Below, piece by piece: positions 46,300 through 57,149 of a stretch of 64,000 bases of DNA. Source of the stretch: Saturnia japonica (taxonomy: Eukaryota > Arthropoda > Insecta > Lepidoptera > Saturniidae); NCBI GenBank assembly GCA_033032175.1, contig CM065304.1, forward strand, positions 14,570,001 to 14,634,000, read 5' to 3'. Both the position numbers and the translations under genes were made by a program. Each line of letters starts with the position of its first letter. Within the stretch, counting starts at the first letter, position 1. The notes under the pieces were generated by a model that was given only the letters and a program-made list of their open reading frames with translations, ran no database searches and was not told the DNA's origin.

Positions 46300-47202
46300 G
46301 GTCTTTACCTATGAAATTGCCGTTTTGTATGAAAAAATTTAAACGATTTTTTTTCATGTATTTTTTATTTGTATTAATCGAAGTAATCACCCATGTAATC
46401 AATGCATCTTTGCCAGCGCAGTGGCAGTTTATTGATTCTTAAAGAAATCAGCTGGACGGTAGGCAACAAATTTTTCAAAGGCATTTTGTACTGCCTCTCG
46501 GGTATTGAATTTTTTTCACGCCAAGGAGTTATCCAAATTCTGGAAAAAGTAGTAGTCTGTAGGTGCAAGGTCTGGTGAGTAGGGCAGATGACGGAGAACT
46601 TCCAACCCCAGTTCTTGCAACTTGGAGACCGTCTGCTGTGCAAGTATGAGGTCGCGCGTTGTCGTGCAGGAGCAGCGGAGACGAGCGATTGACCAATGCT
46701 GGTTGAAGATGTGCCAGCTTCTCCATCATTGTGTTCAGTTCTTCACAGTACACATCTGCAGTAATGCTCACTCCGTTTGGTAAGAAGCTGTGATGAATCA
46801 CACCGGCGCTAAACCACCAAACAGTGACGATCACTTTTCTAGGGGTAAGTTTTCGTTTAGGGCATTGTTTAGGTGCTGAACCAGGATCCAACCAACTTGT
46901 TGAGCGCTTGCGGTTATCAAACAGAATCCATTTTTCATAGCAGGTAACGCTTGTGCCGCGTTGCTGCCACGACGGTACTCATATTCCATAATTACTCGAA
47001 TTTTTAACGTATCCATGATTACAAAAAAAATTGAAATGCGATGAAAATGTAACACTAATCAATAAACAAATGACTACTTTTGGAAAATAGTTCCATTTTT
47101 TTTTAATTAGATTAATTCGAAATTAGAATTCTTAGCCAAACAAAAATTATTTTGATTTGTAATGGCCAGTACTGCAGAACGGCAATTTCATAGGTAAAGA
47201 CC
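46300..47202 (-). mobile_element. mariner transposon, internally deleted (903 bp), with intact TIRs
   Basis: Left end GGTCTTTACCTATGAAATTG and right end the same sequence reversed, both continuing CCGTT; flanked by TA at 46298-46299 and 47203-47204. A full element of this family would be about 1.3 kb, so about 0.4 kb has been lost. Confidence 0.9.
46374..47016 (-). pseudogene. mariner transposase, deleted and frameshifted
   Basis: The N-terminus MDTLKIRVIMEYEYRRGSNA is followed, after loss of roughly the helix-turn-helix half, by a segment in another frame reading TSVTCYEKWIL...LDPGSAPKQCPKRKL, then VTVWWFSAGVIHHSFLPNG, LLLHDNARPHT (second catalytic Asp) and, after further frameshifts, a YSPDLAPTDYYFF-type block (third Asp) and LPLRWQRCIDYMGDYFD. 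The usual 'CDEKWI' holding the first catalytic Asp reads CYEKWI, so that Asp is replaced by Tyr. It is a dead copy of a SETMAR-like mariner subfamily. Confidence 0.88.
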
Positions 47203-47204
47203 TA

Positions 47205-48194
47205 TTATTATATTATCGTGTTAATATTGAGCAGAGATATCATTTGGGTAACTATTTTATTTATGCGTTTGTTGGTTGAGCGGTGATGTTGTCAGTAGTG
47301 ATCATTATCAAGGCTCAGTAGTATATACGTTGTTTTTGTTATACGACGTATATTCAGTCCGTACTTAATACAAATTGCCTACTAGATGCAATTTGTATTG
47401 TTCCATAATTGTTATGCAATTTAAGAGTATAATAATACAAAAACATAGGTTGTAGCTACGCTATGATGTTTATTGTTTGAAAGTAGGTTAGTTAATACTT
47501 TGTTGATCTCCGAAACTAACAGCATGATTTCTATGAAAGAAAGACCTCTACATTTCTCAGCTTTAGCACTTATACATAGATCAGAATATAATTCTTTATT
47601 TGTATTGCTCTATCGATATTAATAGATTTGTAGTTCTGTCGATTTCAGAAATCGTAAAATAATAAATTCAGAACTGTAAATTTTAATTAATAGTCAAACG
47701 ACTTTGGTGAAATTTTATACACGGAAAGTGTATATTATTCCTCATTTGGTAGGTTATAAGAATTATCAATAATACTTTTACACATCACATAAAATAAAAA
47801 TACGAGACGAATAAATTATTACATAATATACTCAGCCGCGTGCGCAACTACTGTTTTCATAAATACATCCTATAGAAAATACACTGGGCCGCAAAGAAAG
47901 CACACGCTTAAAATAATGCGATAACTTTTAAAATATTTCAGCAATCCATTTAAAATACATACGAAATTAAAGTTTATTTTATTGCAAATATAGAAAGAAG
48001 TAAAACTTTTTTATTTCTTTTTGGTGATTGTATTAAAAATCATAAACTAAAAAAAAAGAAAAAAAAAACAGTCATTTTTTAAATTTGAATAAAAAATTTG
48101 AAAACGTTTGTTTTTCTTTTGTTTCTGACCTATCATATAAATATGGCATTCGTTGTGCAGAAATTCGTTATATTGATGAAGTTCAATTAAAAAC
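47205..48194 (+). other. Intronic DNA with a hairpin and a reversed repeat
   Basis: 47367-47378 (AATACAAATTGC) and 47388-47399 form a perfect 12-bp stem with a 9-base loop. 47700-47850 is a reverse copy of the GC-head repeat family (ending ACTCAGCCGCGTGCGC). 47880-48190 is the 5' non-coding part of the Tc1-like element that follows. Confidence 0.55.
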
Positions 48195-49181
48195 ATGCCA
48201 CTAACGCCTGAACAGTGTACCAGAATTCTGACAATGCTTGAAGAGGGGGACGCAGTTAGCGTTATACAATGAGAACTGTTGGTGTGTCGCTGTCAATCAT
48301 TCAAAGAGTGCTCCAGCGATTTCAAGAGACTTGATTTAATATTCGCAGGGCAGGAACAAGCCGAACAAGGTGCACGATAGGGCGAGAGGATCGATATATG
48401 GTGTCAACAATGTTGATAAATCGATTTCAAACGGCTGTTGAAGTCAAAATGCACCTTCTACGTGCTGGAGAGAGCAATCCGAGAACGTGTATAGTGAGGC
48501 GGCGTCTTGCTGAAGTAAACTTGAAGCCTTTTAGACCCGCAAATGGTCCAAAACTCAAAAGGCAGCATCGAAATTCAAGGCTGAGTTACGCTAGAGAGCA
48601 CATGATGACATGAACGCTGGTTAAGAGTTATGTTTTCGGACGAGTCGAGGTTCATGCTATGCACACACGATGGGAGGCAAATAGTTTACAGAAGACCAAG
48701 AGAGCGCTATAACCAAGTTTGCATTAAAGAGAAATTGCCATATGGCGGAGGCTCCATTCACATGTGGGCTGGGATTTTTGTCCGAAAGCTGCTCCGAGCT
48801 AGCGGTGATAGGAAATGACACTTTAACTGCAGAAAGATACGTGAATGAAATCTTAAATTAGTATGTTGGCCAATTTTTAGTAAATATGGGCAACGCTCGT
48901 CCCAATATAGCTAGGATAGTGTTTGACTACTTTGAAGATGCGACATCTTCACATATATAGAGTGACCAGCACGCAGCCCAGATTTGGACCCCATCGAGCA
49001 TGCCTGGGACGAACTGGGACGATGTGTACGCCAGCGAAATTCCTCTTCAATCACGCTTCGTGACCTGAAATAAGGACTGGTAGATGAATATGAGAATATT
49101 CCTCAGCATCGGATCAGAAATCTGGTTGATTGCATGCCAAACCGTATATTAAGAGCTCGTGGTGGCAATACAATATATTAA
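48195..49181 (+). pseudogene. Tc1-like transposase, nearly full length but broken
   Basis: Starts MPLTPEQCTRILTMLEEGDA, then a frameshift and SLSIIQRVLQRFQET (helix-turn-helix), AGTSRTRCTIGREDRYMVST, LLRAGESNPRTCIVRRRLAE, SDESRFMLCTHDGRQIVYRR (first catalytic Asp in SDESRF), YGGGSIHMWAGIF, and a C-terminus ending RARGGNTIY with stop at 49181. The expected DNARPH block with the second Asp is degraded (NARPN), and several stops and frameshifts follow. The length is close to a full Tc1-family transposase of about 330 codons. The 71- and 62-codon frames at 48398 and 48630 are its surviving pieces. Confidence 0.9.
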
Positions 49182-50009
49182 AATGTGTAAAATTTTCATA
49201 ACTATTTGATACTGTACCACATATTTGAAATCTATTAAAAATGGTCATTTTTACATAACTTACTCTTATTCAAAATATACTTCATAATCTTGAACTGTAA
49301 TGAGTTTTATTTAATTACTATAAGAATCATAACGCTACCTCCAATAATTTGAAAGTTATTGAGTTGATAGATAAAAAATTATATTGATAGTTCCGTGAAC
49401 GTAAAATTTATATTAGTGTTTTAAAGGTAAAATGTACAGACTATACACAGATAATATAATTTTTTTTTTTAATTGATCTTTAAGGGTTTGAGTATTATTA
49501 GAACACAACATTGCAAAATACTTAAGTTTAAAGAAAAAAAAACTTATGGGGAAGCAGGGCTTCTAATATTATTATATATGTATTTAATTTCAAATAGATA
49601 ACATTAACGTTTTGTTTACACTGTTGCGTACACATTCAAAACAATTATCGGCAATATGCGCACGGTCAGAGCAGTTTAAATAAAATGCCGAATTTTGCGG
49701 GGTAACTATAAGGTCACATAAGGTCATAGTATCACCTATCACATAAACTTTAATATATTTTAAGCGTAAATCGCAAAAAAAATATCTCCAGTGTTTAGTT
49801 ATGTCCTATTACCAAAGTGCAGCTTCCATGAATAACAAAATGTTATTCATGATTCAACTCTTATGCATTGCCATTTAATTGTGCGTGCTGAGAGATAACT
49901 TGGTGTTAAATGTGCAATGAAAATCGTGTAAGCGAGTTATTAGGCAGTGTCATTGTATCGGAATACGTTGGAATTAGAGATGAGGTATATTAGTTACACC
50001 GTTTAGGTA
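49182..50009 (+). other. Intronic AT-rich DNA
   Basis: 3' part of the Tc1-like element with no identified terminal repeat, then AT-rich DNA. No exon. Confidence 0.4.
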
Positions 50010-50020
50010 GATATGTTGGA

Positions 50021-50156
50021 ATTAGCTAGATCGTGCGAGTCGTCCAAAACTTTCGCGGTTGAGTGCCCTCTGCGCTCGCCCCCAAGTTCGGTGAAGTTGA
50101 AAAAGCCGCAACGGCTTCAGGGCCTCTAAGGCTAATAGTATAGTAAAAAAAAAATC
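50021..50156 (+). mobile_element. Short poly(A)-ended retroelement, longest copy, 11-bp target-site duplication
   Basis: 136 bases from ATTAGCTAGATCGTGCGAGT through GTTGAGTGCCCTCTGCGCTC, GCCCCCAAGTTCGGTGAAG and GGCTAATAGTATAGT to an A-run. It is flanked by GATATGTTGGA at 50010-50020 and 50157-50167. It extends further 5' than the other copies, which shows that those are 5'-truncated. Confidence 0.85.
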
Positions 50157-50606
50157 GATATGTTGGAAAACAAAATACCTAAGTAGGGGCTTAATGAGTT
50201 TTTGTTTGTGATATAAACGGTATTTTTATTCAGGTTTCCATGTGAGACAATGTATAAGGAAAAATGAATTAATTGATGTTTGCTACATATAACTGTAACT
50301 GCCGTTTGAAGAAAAAACAAAGTCTTTCCCAAGAATTACTTTGTTTGCATTAAAGCAAACAAAAATTTATAAATTAATAAAAGATAAATAATGATTACTG
50401 TAAGTAAAAATGATTTACAAATGGTACGAATAACAAAACAGTTTTTGCTGATTACTAAAATTTTAGAAGTTTTTGGGTAGTTTCTGCAAATTAAACAATT
50501 TAATTTTTGTTTTTACATTAAATACCACTTCTAAGCCTACTACCATAAAGCGATAAGAGCCGGTATAATTATAGACCTACTTGAAAAAAGTTGTTTCTAA
50601 ACTTAT

Positions 50607-50766
50607 GTGTCTCAGCGGCTAAGTGTGAGTCGTTCAACTGTTCACAAGACTTGACAACGGTATCAAGAAACCGGTTCGGTCAAAAGACAGTCAGGTTTGG
50701 GATGAAAGCATGCCCAGAAGGATTCAAGCCTTGGTTATGGCAAATGGAGGTCACACTCGTTATTAG
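50607..50766 (+). pseudogene. Tc1-like transposase with catalytic core deleted
   Basis: A forward frame reads VSQRLSVSRSTVHKT, stop, QRYQETGSVKRQSGLG (helix-turn-helix and linker). Within a few codons it passes to MPRRIQALVMANGGHTRY plus stop at 50766, the C-terminal tail of such transposases (compare RARGGNTIY at the end of the other copy). The DDE core that should lie between is absent, so a large internal deletion joined the two ends. Confidence 0.75.
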
Positions 50767-51059
50767 GGTTTTACATTTGTAACTTTACTTACTAAAACAA
50801 CACTAAAAAAAAATCAATCTTCTTATCTTTATCGCTTACCACTTCTTATTGTTTTGACGTGTACATCGGTTTTATGAATTTCACAGAAAATTAATGAAAA
50901 AAATTGCCAGAATTCACGTCACGCATATTAATTTAATTAACTGAAATCGACCTTACAACGTAAATTTCCTTAGGTGCCAGTTTTTTTTGCAAAGTTGTTT
51001 CTAGGGGCGAGTTAGTTTTAAACTAATCTATAGCCGCTGTTACACCTTTTAAAAAGGGG

Positions 51060-51700
51060 TCGTAGCTGACTTTAGGAGACTGATCGGACGATAGCAATCG
51101 GGAAGCGATGCTTATTATGCCGGGTTCATGTATACCTATGACTGTGGCCGTTTCCAGGCGGCTTTGAAATGGCAAAGAGCGATATTTACATTGAAGATGC
51201 AAACCAAGAGTGCTATGAGGTGATCGGGAAGAAGTTTTAGTACTTCATTCCTGATCCCGCCAGGGCCGGTTGTTTTTTTTTTTTTGAGCTTAAGGCCTTT
51301 GTAGACAGAACAGAATTCGTCAGGTGTGACCGGGGTTATGGTATCCTGTTTGGGGAACTGAATTCCTGTAGTAAGGTTTCAATTTCGTTGCCATGTATGG
51401 CGTAGACGAATATATATAATACATACGAATATATATATATATATATATAGATTATAGATATTGTCACAGTTTGCGGCGCACTGGCTCTCCAAATTGGCGG
51501 CGAGACACATCGCCTTGCCTTCGCTATCGAACGCAAGTGGTAGGTTGGGGCCTCTTTCGAGTGGTGTCATTTGGGAGGAGTATTCGATATTTAACGATCT
51601 AACTAATTTCCAGTATGCGAGATAGGACGGTCTGACACTCTCTATGTGATTGTCCCATAGATGACGTCTGTGTTCTGATATACAAGCTGTAACCGTTCTT
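51060..51700 (-). pseudogene. Jockey-like LINE reverse transcriptase fragment with microsatellite insertion
   Basis: On the minus strand: LPLAFDSEGKAMCLAANLES then QCAANCDN (near 51480-51545), equivalent to LPLASDSEDKA...LESQC in the copy at 13640-14924. After an (AT)n tract at 51411-51450 and a T-run at 51275, the finger region (51060-51250) follows. The plus-strand text AGGAGACTGATCGGACGATA is shared with 14640. It is the same family, and an independent and more broken copy. Confidence 0.75.
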
Positions 51701-51985
51701 TATAGTGCGCGTAATCGACCTCGTACAATACTGTCCCTCAGCATGTTTAAACAATGCTTTGTATTACAATTCCTGTTTAACAAAACTATCACAGATGGCG
51801 TGCCGAACAACTTCCTCTATAATAAAACTTAAAGTGGATACACCGACTGATAATGGAAGTCGTTAGTATTTAATAAGTTTTGTATAAAGCCAACAGCAAA
51901 ATCAGGCAATAACTATAAGGTAATATAACTATATAGTAAGGTTTATAAGGTACATACTAATATACCTTAATTTTACCTTATTTTT
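51701..51985 (+). other. Intronic DNA, nothing recognised
   Basis: AT-rich with a short ACTATAAGGTAATATAACTA / ATAGTAAGGTTTATAAGGTA redundancy near 51915. Confidence 0.35.
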
Positions 51986-52517
51986 AATACTAGCTGTGCC
52001 TGCGGTTTCGCTCACGTGGACTACAGAATGCCTGCGCGAATATTGCTCCCCCAATCTCGGATATTTTAAAGACAAAAATGCTTATTGTGGGTGTTTCTTA
52101 GAAGAAAGATATATACTCTCCCGGATATTTTTGTAGGTCTTTGTAATGCCTATGATTATGTAGTACGTTAATTTGCTATACTTCTTATGGTTTACTCAGC
52201 ATAAGCCATTTAATTTCCCGAATTAATTAACCATGACAAGTTATTTTTATTTGTGTGGAACCCTAATTCTTTTTCTAAAATAAAAGTAGCCTAAGTAACT
52301 CTCTATATCATCAGCTATTTAACAGTGAAAGTCCTACCAAAATTGGTCCAACCGTTTCGGAGATTACTCGGAACAAACAGATAGACAAACAGACAGACAA
52401 AATTTTAAAAATGGGTGTTTTGTTATAGGTGTCGTATATACTTTAATATGCATTTAGTGAACAGCTGTTATTTTGGCATTACAAATAGACACTTCAATTT
52501 TATTAATTGTATAGATT
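51986..52517 (+). repeat. Lepidopteran interspersed repeat, apparently complete copy
   Basis: Head ACTAGCTGTGCCTGCGGTTT, CGCTCACGTGGACTAC; middle TGTGGAACCCTAATTC and AAAATTGGTCCAACCGTTTC; CAGATAGACAAACAGACAGA tail; and a terminal part ending CAATTTTATTAATTGTATAG. The truncated copy at 1529-1645 shares the head. Confidence 0.7.
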
Positions 52518-52536
52518 CTATACAATTAATAAAATT
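52496..52536. repeat. Perfect 19-bp inverted repeat at a repeat terminus
   Basis: AATTTTATTAATTGTATAG, loop ATT, then its exact reverse complement. The left arm is the 3' end of the interspersed repeat, so the right arm is probably the end of a second, inverted copy or a terminal fold. Confidence 0.85.
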
Positions 52537-52975
52537 CCTTAGTTTTCTAGAAAAAAGCTTTGGCACAAGGACAAAAAGTTAAACAACAAAATGTTCTTAT
52601 AAGTAATCAATTTCTTTATTTTAGACATAGAGCCCTAAAAACGTTTTAATCGAATTAAATTACTTATTAAACATGAGAGACTAGAATGTGTGTCCTTCTG
52701 TATTTTATATACAAGCTGAACCAAAAGTGTGAATTAATGGATTTATCTATTAAACATTAACTGCGCGCTGTAATTCTGGATTTTTGATGTTTTCATATAA
52801 AATTACCAAGTGTTTGGTCATAAGAAGGACATCGTAAACAAATTAACACGTCATTATATTTCATCATTCATATGCGCGGACTATAAAGTACAGTAATATG
52901 GTGTAATTATACAGATTAGACTAAATATACGTTATTACTACTATATCAATTTGAATTTATTATTTACAATACCTA
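52518..52975 (+). other. Intronic AT-rich DNA
   Basis: No gene. 52840-52870 shares TTAACACGTCATTATAT with 90-106. Confidence 0.4.
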
Positions 52976-53557
52976 TGCTATTTCCATTTCTTTATTTTCT
53001 CGATGACAGTTCTAATTTGATAGTTGTAGTGTTGTGACCAAATAAGTAATGTTATCGATCGCTCGATGAAATGTTGGGGAAAGCTCATCGAGTGACAGTG
53101 ACGATTCATCAGATTTTGATTAAAATAAATAAATAAAGAGTACCTGTCATTATAATTATTTCGTTTCATTGTCGAGTACCTACCTATACCTACTTATTTT
53201 ACAACAGATTCGAAAATTTTGAAGAAGTTGCTATTATCAATCAAGAATTAATACGTGTAACATCAAGATGTTCATTACAAGTAATGAAATATAATATTAG
53301 TTAATAAATTTTTACAAAAGTATCCGGCAGTAGTTAAGTTTCTTACATTTTGTAAAAAAAATATCGGGTCTGTTATCGTGTTACGTTTATCGACATAGCT
53401 CCATCCCTATCAGTTTCTCCGACTCTGGTATAATTTTGTACGTGTGTAAACGTCATATTTTTATAAAATAATGCATACATAATGTAAAAAAGACGCTCGT
53501 TTAAGTTTTCACAGGAGCTGTCATCGAGAAAATAAAGAAATGGAAATGGAAATAGCA
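52976..53557. mobile_element. TIR element (MITE-like, 582 bp) just upstream of an E78 exon
   Basis: The left terminus TGCTATTTCCATTTCTTTAT continues TTTCTCGATGACAG. The right end is its reverse complement with a 6-base insertion (an extra CCATTT). The internal sequence is AT-rich and has a short serine/aspartate-rich forward stretch (SSSSDSDDSSDFD, stop) near 53090-53130. No clear target duplication. It ends 38 bases before the splice acceptor-bounded exon at 53596. Confidence 0.75.
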
Positions 53558-53595
53558 TTTAAAAAAATTAAAACTATATAATGTTTTGTTAACAG

Positions 53596-53737
53596 GGTTT
53601 TTTTCGCCGTAGTATTCAGAAGCAAATCGAGTACCGTTGTCTTCGTGAGGGAAAGTGCATGATAATACGTTTAAATAGGAACCGCTGCCAGTTCTGTAGG
53701 TTCAAGAAGTGCCTTACGGTTGGCATGAGCAGAGATT
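53596..53737 (+). CDS. E78: E78 exon: second zinc finger of the DBD
   Basis: Bounded by TTTTGTTAACAG|GG and GAGATT|GTAAGT. It begins [15 protein letters not shown] and continues with the D-box and second finger: C98, C104, C114, C117 (CLREGKC then CQFC), followed by [13 protein letters not shown]. Spacing C-X5-C-X9-C-X2-C is exact for a nuclear receptor. [12 protein letters not shown] matches E78 and differs from E75, which has QYRPCTKN-type residues. It joins the previous exon in phase 0 and leaves one base (T) that forms a Ser codon with the next. The FFRRS block is the recognition helix that contacts the DNA major groove. Confidence 0.96.
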
Positions 53738-54995
53738 GTAAGTACAACTCACTATATTTTCTTATCTATCTGTTTATATAAAAGGATAAACTACTGACTG
53801 ACTGACATATCAACGCACAGACCAAAATACTGGGGCTAGATCAGTGAAAATACACTTTACACTAAGGAAGTATTTTTAGAAATTCACCTTCTAATTTGAT
53901 GAAAAGGGGGATGAAAGTTGTGTCATCCCCTTGTTTGTATAATCGAAGTTTGTAAAATCCGTAATTTGTGAAGGTAGGTCTATGAAAATTGGTATATAGG
54001 AATTTAGTTAGAATGGGACATATAAACATATAATGGGATATAAGTCAACTACGACGCGAGTGATGCCGCGGGATAAGCCCTAGTAAGACATATTAGCTCT
54101 ACCGCACTAATCTAATCGAAAACTATTAAGTGAAAAATATTATATATATATAAATAACTAGCGGTGCCCCGCGGCTCCGCACGCGTTTGTTACGCAGTAA
54201 TTATTGCTCATAATTCTATTGATAGTCATATTATTGTCGATTCATTTAGCCTATAAATTGAGGAATGACATGTACTTACCGTGTACAAATTTCATCAACT
54301 TAGTTTGAAAAAAAAAAAAAAATTACACAACTAAAAATTACACAATTTCACAGGAACCACAAGATGTAAAAAAATATATAGATTAATAATATAGATTGGT
54401 ATCTCGTACACGAGACTAACGATTTAAATGAAATGATGTATATTGACAATGTTTTCCTTTCAAGTTTTCCTAGATAGGTGTTTTTTATCTGCAAACGGTA
54501 GGTTGGTTCCTGAATAAAAATTGCTGTACCTAAATTATACACCTCGATAAAGGCGTTTTGCTTTGCATGAACAAAGACGGTAAGCCTCACGATAATGGCA
54601 TATTCTTGCAAGAGATAATATAGGTAAAAGTCTTAATTTTACTTTTTAAGTTATACTGCTACTATTTCCAACAAATAACTTTTTATATTGGAAGTGATAT
54701 GTTAGAATTATTATTGTAATAACCATTCTTATTACCATAAGAACAGGCCCTCTGTAGTCTAGTCACTCTAGATATGCAAATTACGTAAATATACTAAAAA
54801 TACAAAACAGTTTTACTTTATAACATCATCCTTTTTATGTAACTTGGAATCGATATTTAGTTTCAAATATGCATTTAACGAACGAACATGGGTTTCTTTT
54901 ATAGTGTATATTTAATTATAAGCTGTGTGCACACAAGGTAAAAAAAGGGAATAGATACAAGTACTAATAGTTTAGATAGCTCACAGATGTAAATA
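53738..54995 (+). other. E78 intron 3, first part: repeats
   Basis: 53765-54080 is a copy of the 'ATCAACGCACAG' family, ending GACGCGAGTGATGCCGCGGG. 54155-54320 is the start of the GC-head family (TAGCGGTGCCCCGCGGCTCC). 54400-54510 is a piece of the family at 5213. The remaining sequence is AT-rich. Confidence 0.6.
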
Positions 54996-55408
54996 CAGTG
55001 TAAACTCTTTATAACGTTATCCTTTATAACGATAAACTCCCTATAACGTTGAAGTGAGCCCAACTTGGTTGGTTTGCGTTAAAACCCACATATTGAAACA
55101 CTCTTTATAGCGATACGCCTTTCTCTATTACGAAGAAATGTGTAGGAAGACGATTCCACCACATATCTAGATATGAATAGAATACATAAAATAATACAAA
55201 ACAAGTATTGGCATAGCAAAAAACGTCAGACAAAGTTATCAGACTATATGTGTAAACAATAATTTATAAGCATTTATTATCTAAGACATACATATTAAAA
55301 ATTCTTGTTAATTTGGCCTTTTTTTTTGTTCACTCCATATAACGATAACTCTCTATAACGACAAAAAACGCTCAGTCACTTGAGTTTCGTTATAAAGAGT
55401 TTACACTG
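54996..55408. mobile_element. pogo/Tigger-like MITE (413 bp)
   Basis: Left end CAGTGTAAACTCTTTATAAC, right end its reverse complement GTTATAAAGAGTTTACACTG, each flanked by TA (54994-54995 and 55409-55410). Further in, CTATAACG / CGTTATAG motifs repeat on both sides. The CAGTG... terminus with TA duplication is typical of pogo-group elements. There is no transposase. Confidence 0.88.
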
Positions 55409-55439
55409 TATATAGCATATAATATTATACAACAGGCGA

Positions 55440-55770
55440 TTATGATAATATTGAAGCAATAATGGCTCAGTGGCGACGCGTACGGATATTCGTCGATCGA
55501 CGTAAGTTCAAATTCTTGCAATGAGCCTGAGTTTTCAATGAAGGAAAACATCGTTATGAAACCATAGCCTCGTGGTATGACATTTTCTATTGCTCCCCTG
55601 GGTAGCACCACCCTCAAATTGAAAATCTGTCGTTAAGCATTTATAGGTGTGTTCTGGCAGCTGCACTTGAGAGCCAGTCTCCCACTGGGTTTACCGTGTT
55701 ACCATCATAGGCTACATCGTCACTTAACATTACGTGAGATTGTGGCCAAACGCAAAACCTAAGAAGAAAA
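55440..55770 (+). mobile_element. tRNA-related SINE
   Basis: TGGCTCAGTGGCGACGCG (A-box match TGGCTCAGTGG at about 55461) and AGTTCAAATTC (B-box-like, about 55505), then CAATGAAGGAAAACATCGTT, GGCAGCTGCACTTGAGAGCC and GTGAGATTGTGGCCAAACGC before an A-rich end. The middle matches 62195-62310. The minus-strand frame 55390-55617 is spurious. Confidence 0.7.
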
Positions 55771-56306
55771 AAAGCTCACGCTTGATAAAAATAGTATGAG
55801 TTCCAAGCACTGGTTGAATTCAGTGACAAGAGATCTTGCAGATGCGCGTATCTTTTAAGTTTCAACCCGATTTTTACCGCTCGATTTGTTGAAATATCGT
55901 GTAAGCCTGCCTTTACTCGTGTACTTTACAATTTTTTGTTCGTTTTATGTACAATTAGTGAATGCAACGTTCATGGGAACATTGCCACCCGGTTGTAAAG
56001 TATAAGTAATAATTAAAAGGTATTTTATTATTCGATATTATTATGATATAATTGTTATAGTATGATGGTAGTGATTATAATTATCAAGTTGTTGCTTTTT
56101 CAATAGTATTCATTTTTTTTATTATTTGTAAGTTACGAGGTATGACCACAATCTCAACTTATTTTAAGTGACAATGTGGTTTAAAATGATGAAATGCTAA
56201 GCTTAGTGAGGGAACTAGCTCTCAAGTCAAACTGCCAGAATACACTTATAGGTGCTTGGCAACAGATTTTCAAACTCTTCTAGTAACAAATGTTTCTTTT
56301 CTGTAG
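55771..56306 (+). other. E78 intron 3, end
   Basis: AT-rich; runs into the acceptor TTTCTTTTCTGTAG at 56293-56306. Confidence 0.6.
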
Positions 56307-56570
56307 CTGTTAGGTACGGAAGAGTTCCTAAAAAGTCACGTGAGACACCGACAGTTGTACCAAGTTCATCCAGCCTGGCTTGCAACCTGATATTGCCAGT
56401 GCCGACCTTCGAAGACATGGACAGCGACCTCCTACGCCAAGATGTTGCTAAAGAGCTCACCAACCTCGTCATTGCTGCTCATTGCAACAATAATTCCTAT
56501 ACTCATGAGCTTCGTGCAACATTGCGCCACCAAGCAATAGTCCTCGATTTTGACGAATCAGAGCTAGAAG
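56307..56570 (+). CDS. E78: E78 exon: DBD C-terminal extension and hinge
   Basis: Bounded by TTCTGTAG|CT and GAAG|GTAAGT. The first two bases complete the Ser codon begun in the previous exon, then VRYGRVPKKSRE, the diagnostic E78/E75-type carboxy-terminal extension that contacts the minor groove 5' of the AGGTCA half-site. The hinge follows (PTVVPSSSSLACNLILPVPT) and then the first helices of the LBD region: DLLRQDVAKELTNLVIAAHC and THELRATLRHQAIVLDFDES. It leaves one base for the next exon. The overlapping minus-strand frame at 56227-56472 is antisense. Confidence 0.94.
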
Positions 56571-57149
56571 GTAAGTGATATTAAATCTAGTGTTCTCATA
56601 TGACGTCCTTTTCTTTAATAATTATCCCAAGAAATACACGCTGTAGAAAACGGGTCAAGATTCGATTGAGATTGTCTGTCTATAAAAAGTGATGAAATCT
56701 CATAAACAGCCAAGTGTAGGAAATGGATATAAAAATTCCAGTAATTTTGGCTAAAATGTGACCTATCTTTTACACGTTATATTCCATTCTTTAGAATCTA
56801 CTGTGCCTAATTATATGAACCTAAAAAAGAAAATAATGACAAGACATGACTGGATATGACTGGGCTCTTTGGGTTCCACATCAGTTACTCTAGATCTTAG
56901 ATCTTTGTGGACCATTAGAAAATGCTCATCAAATTGAATAATTTTTATTAAGACGGCATTTAGATCGTTTCTGGCCAATACAGAAAGTCAGTGCTGGGGA
57001 TGCGCTTCCTTGGTGGTATTATTGTAAGCTTTGAGAGAAATGATAATAATATCCTTATTTACGCGACTTTTGCTCCAAGCATGATGCGCAATTTGCTGCT
57101 GTTTGAAATGTTTGATATATAGGTTGTTTTTTTTTTTTAATTTCAATAG
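56571..57149 (+). other. E78 intron 4 (579 bp)
   Basis: Short intron with nothing remarkable. It ends in a strong polypyrimidine tract TTTTTTTTTTTAATTTCAATAG. Confidence 0.85.

Noticed and set aside
56227..56472. 81-codon minus-strand frame
   Set aside because: Antisense to the E78 hinge exon.
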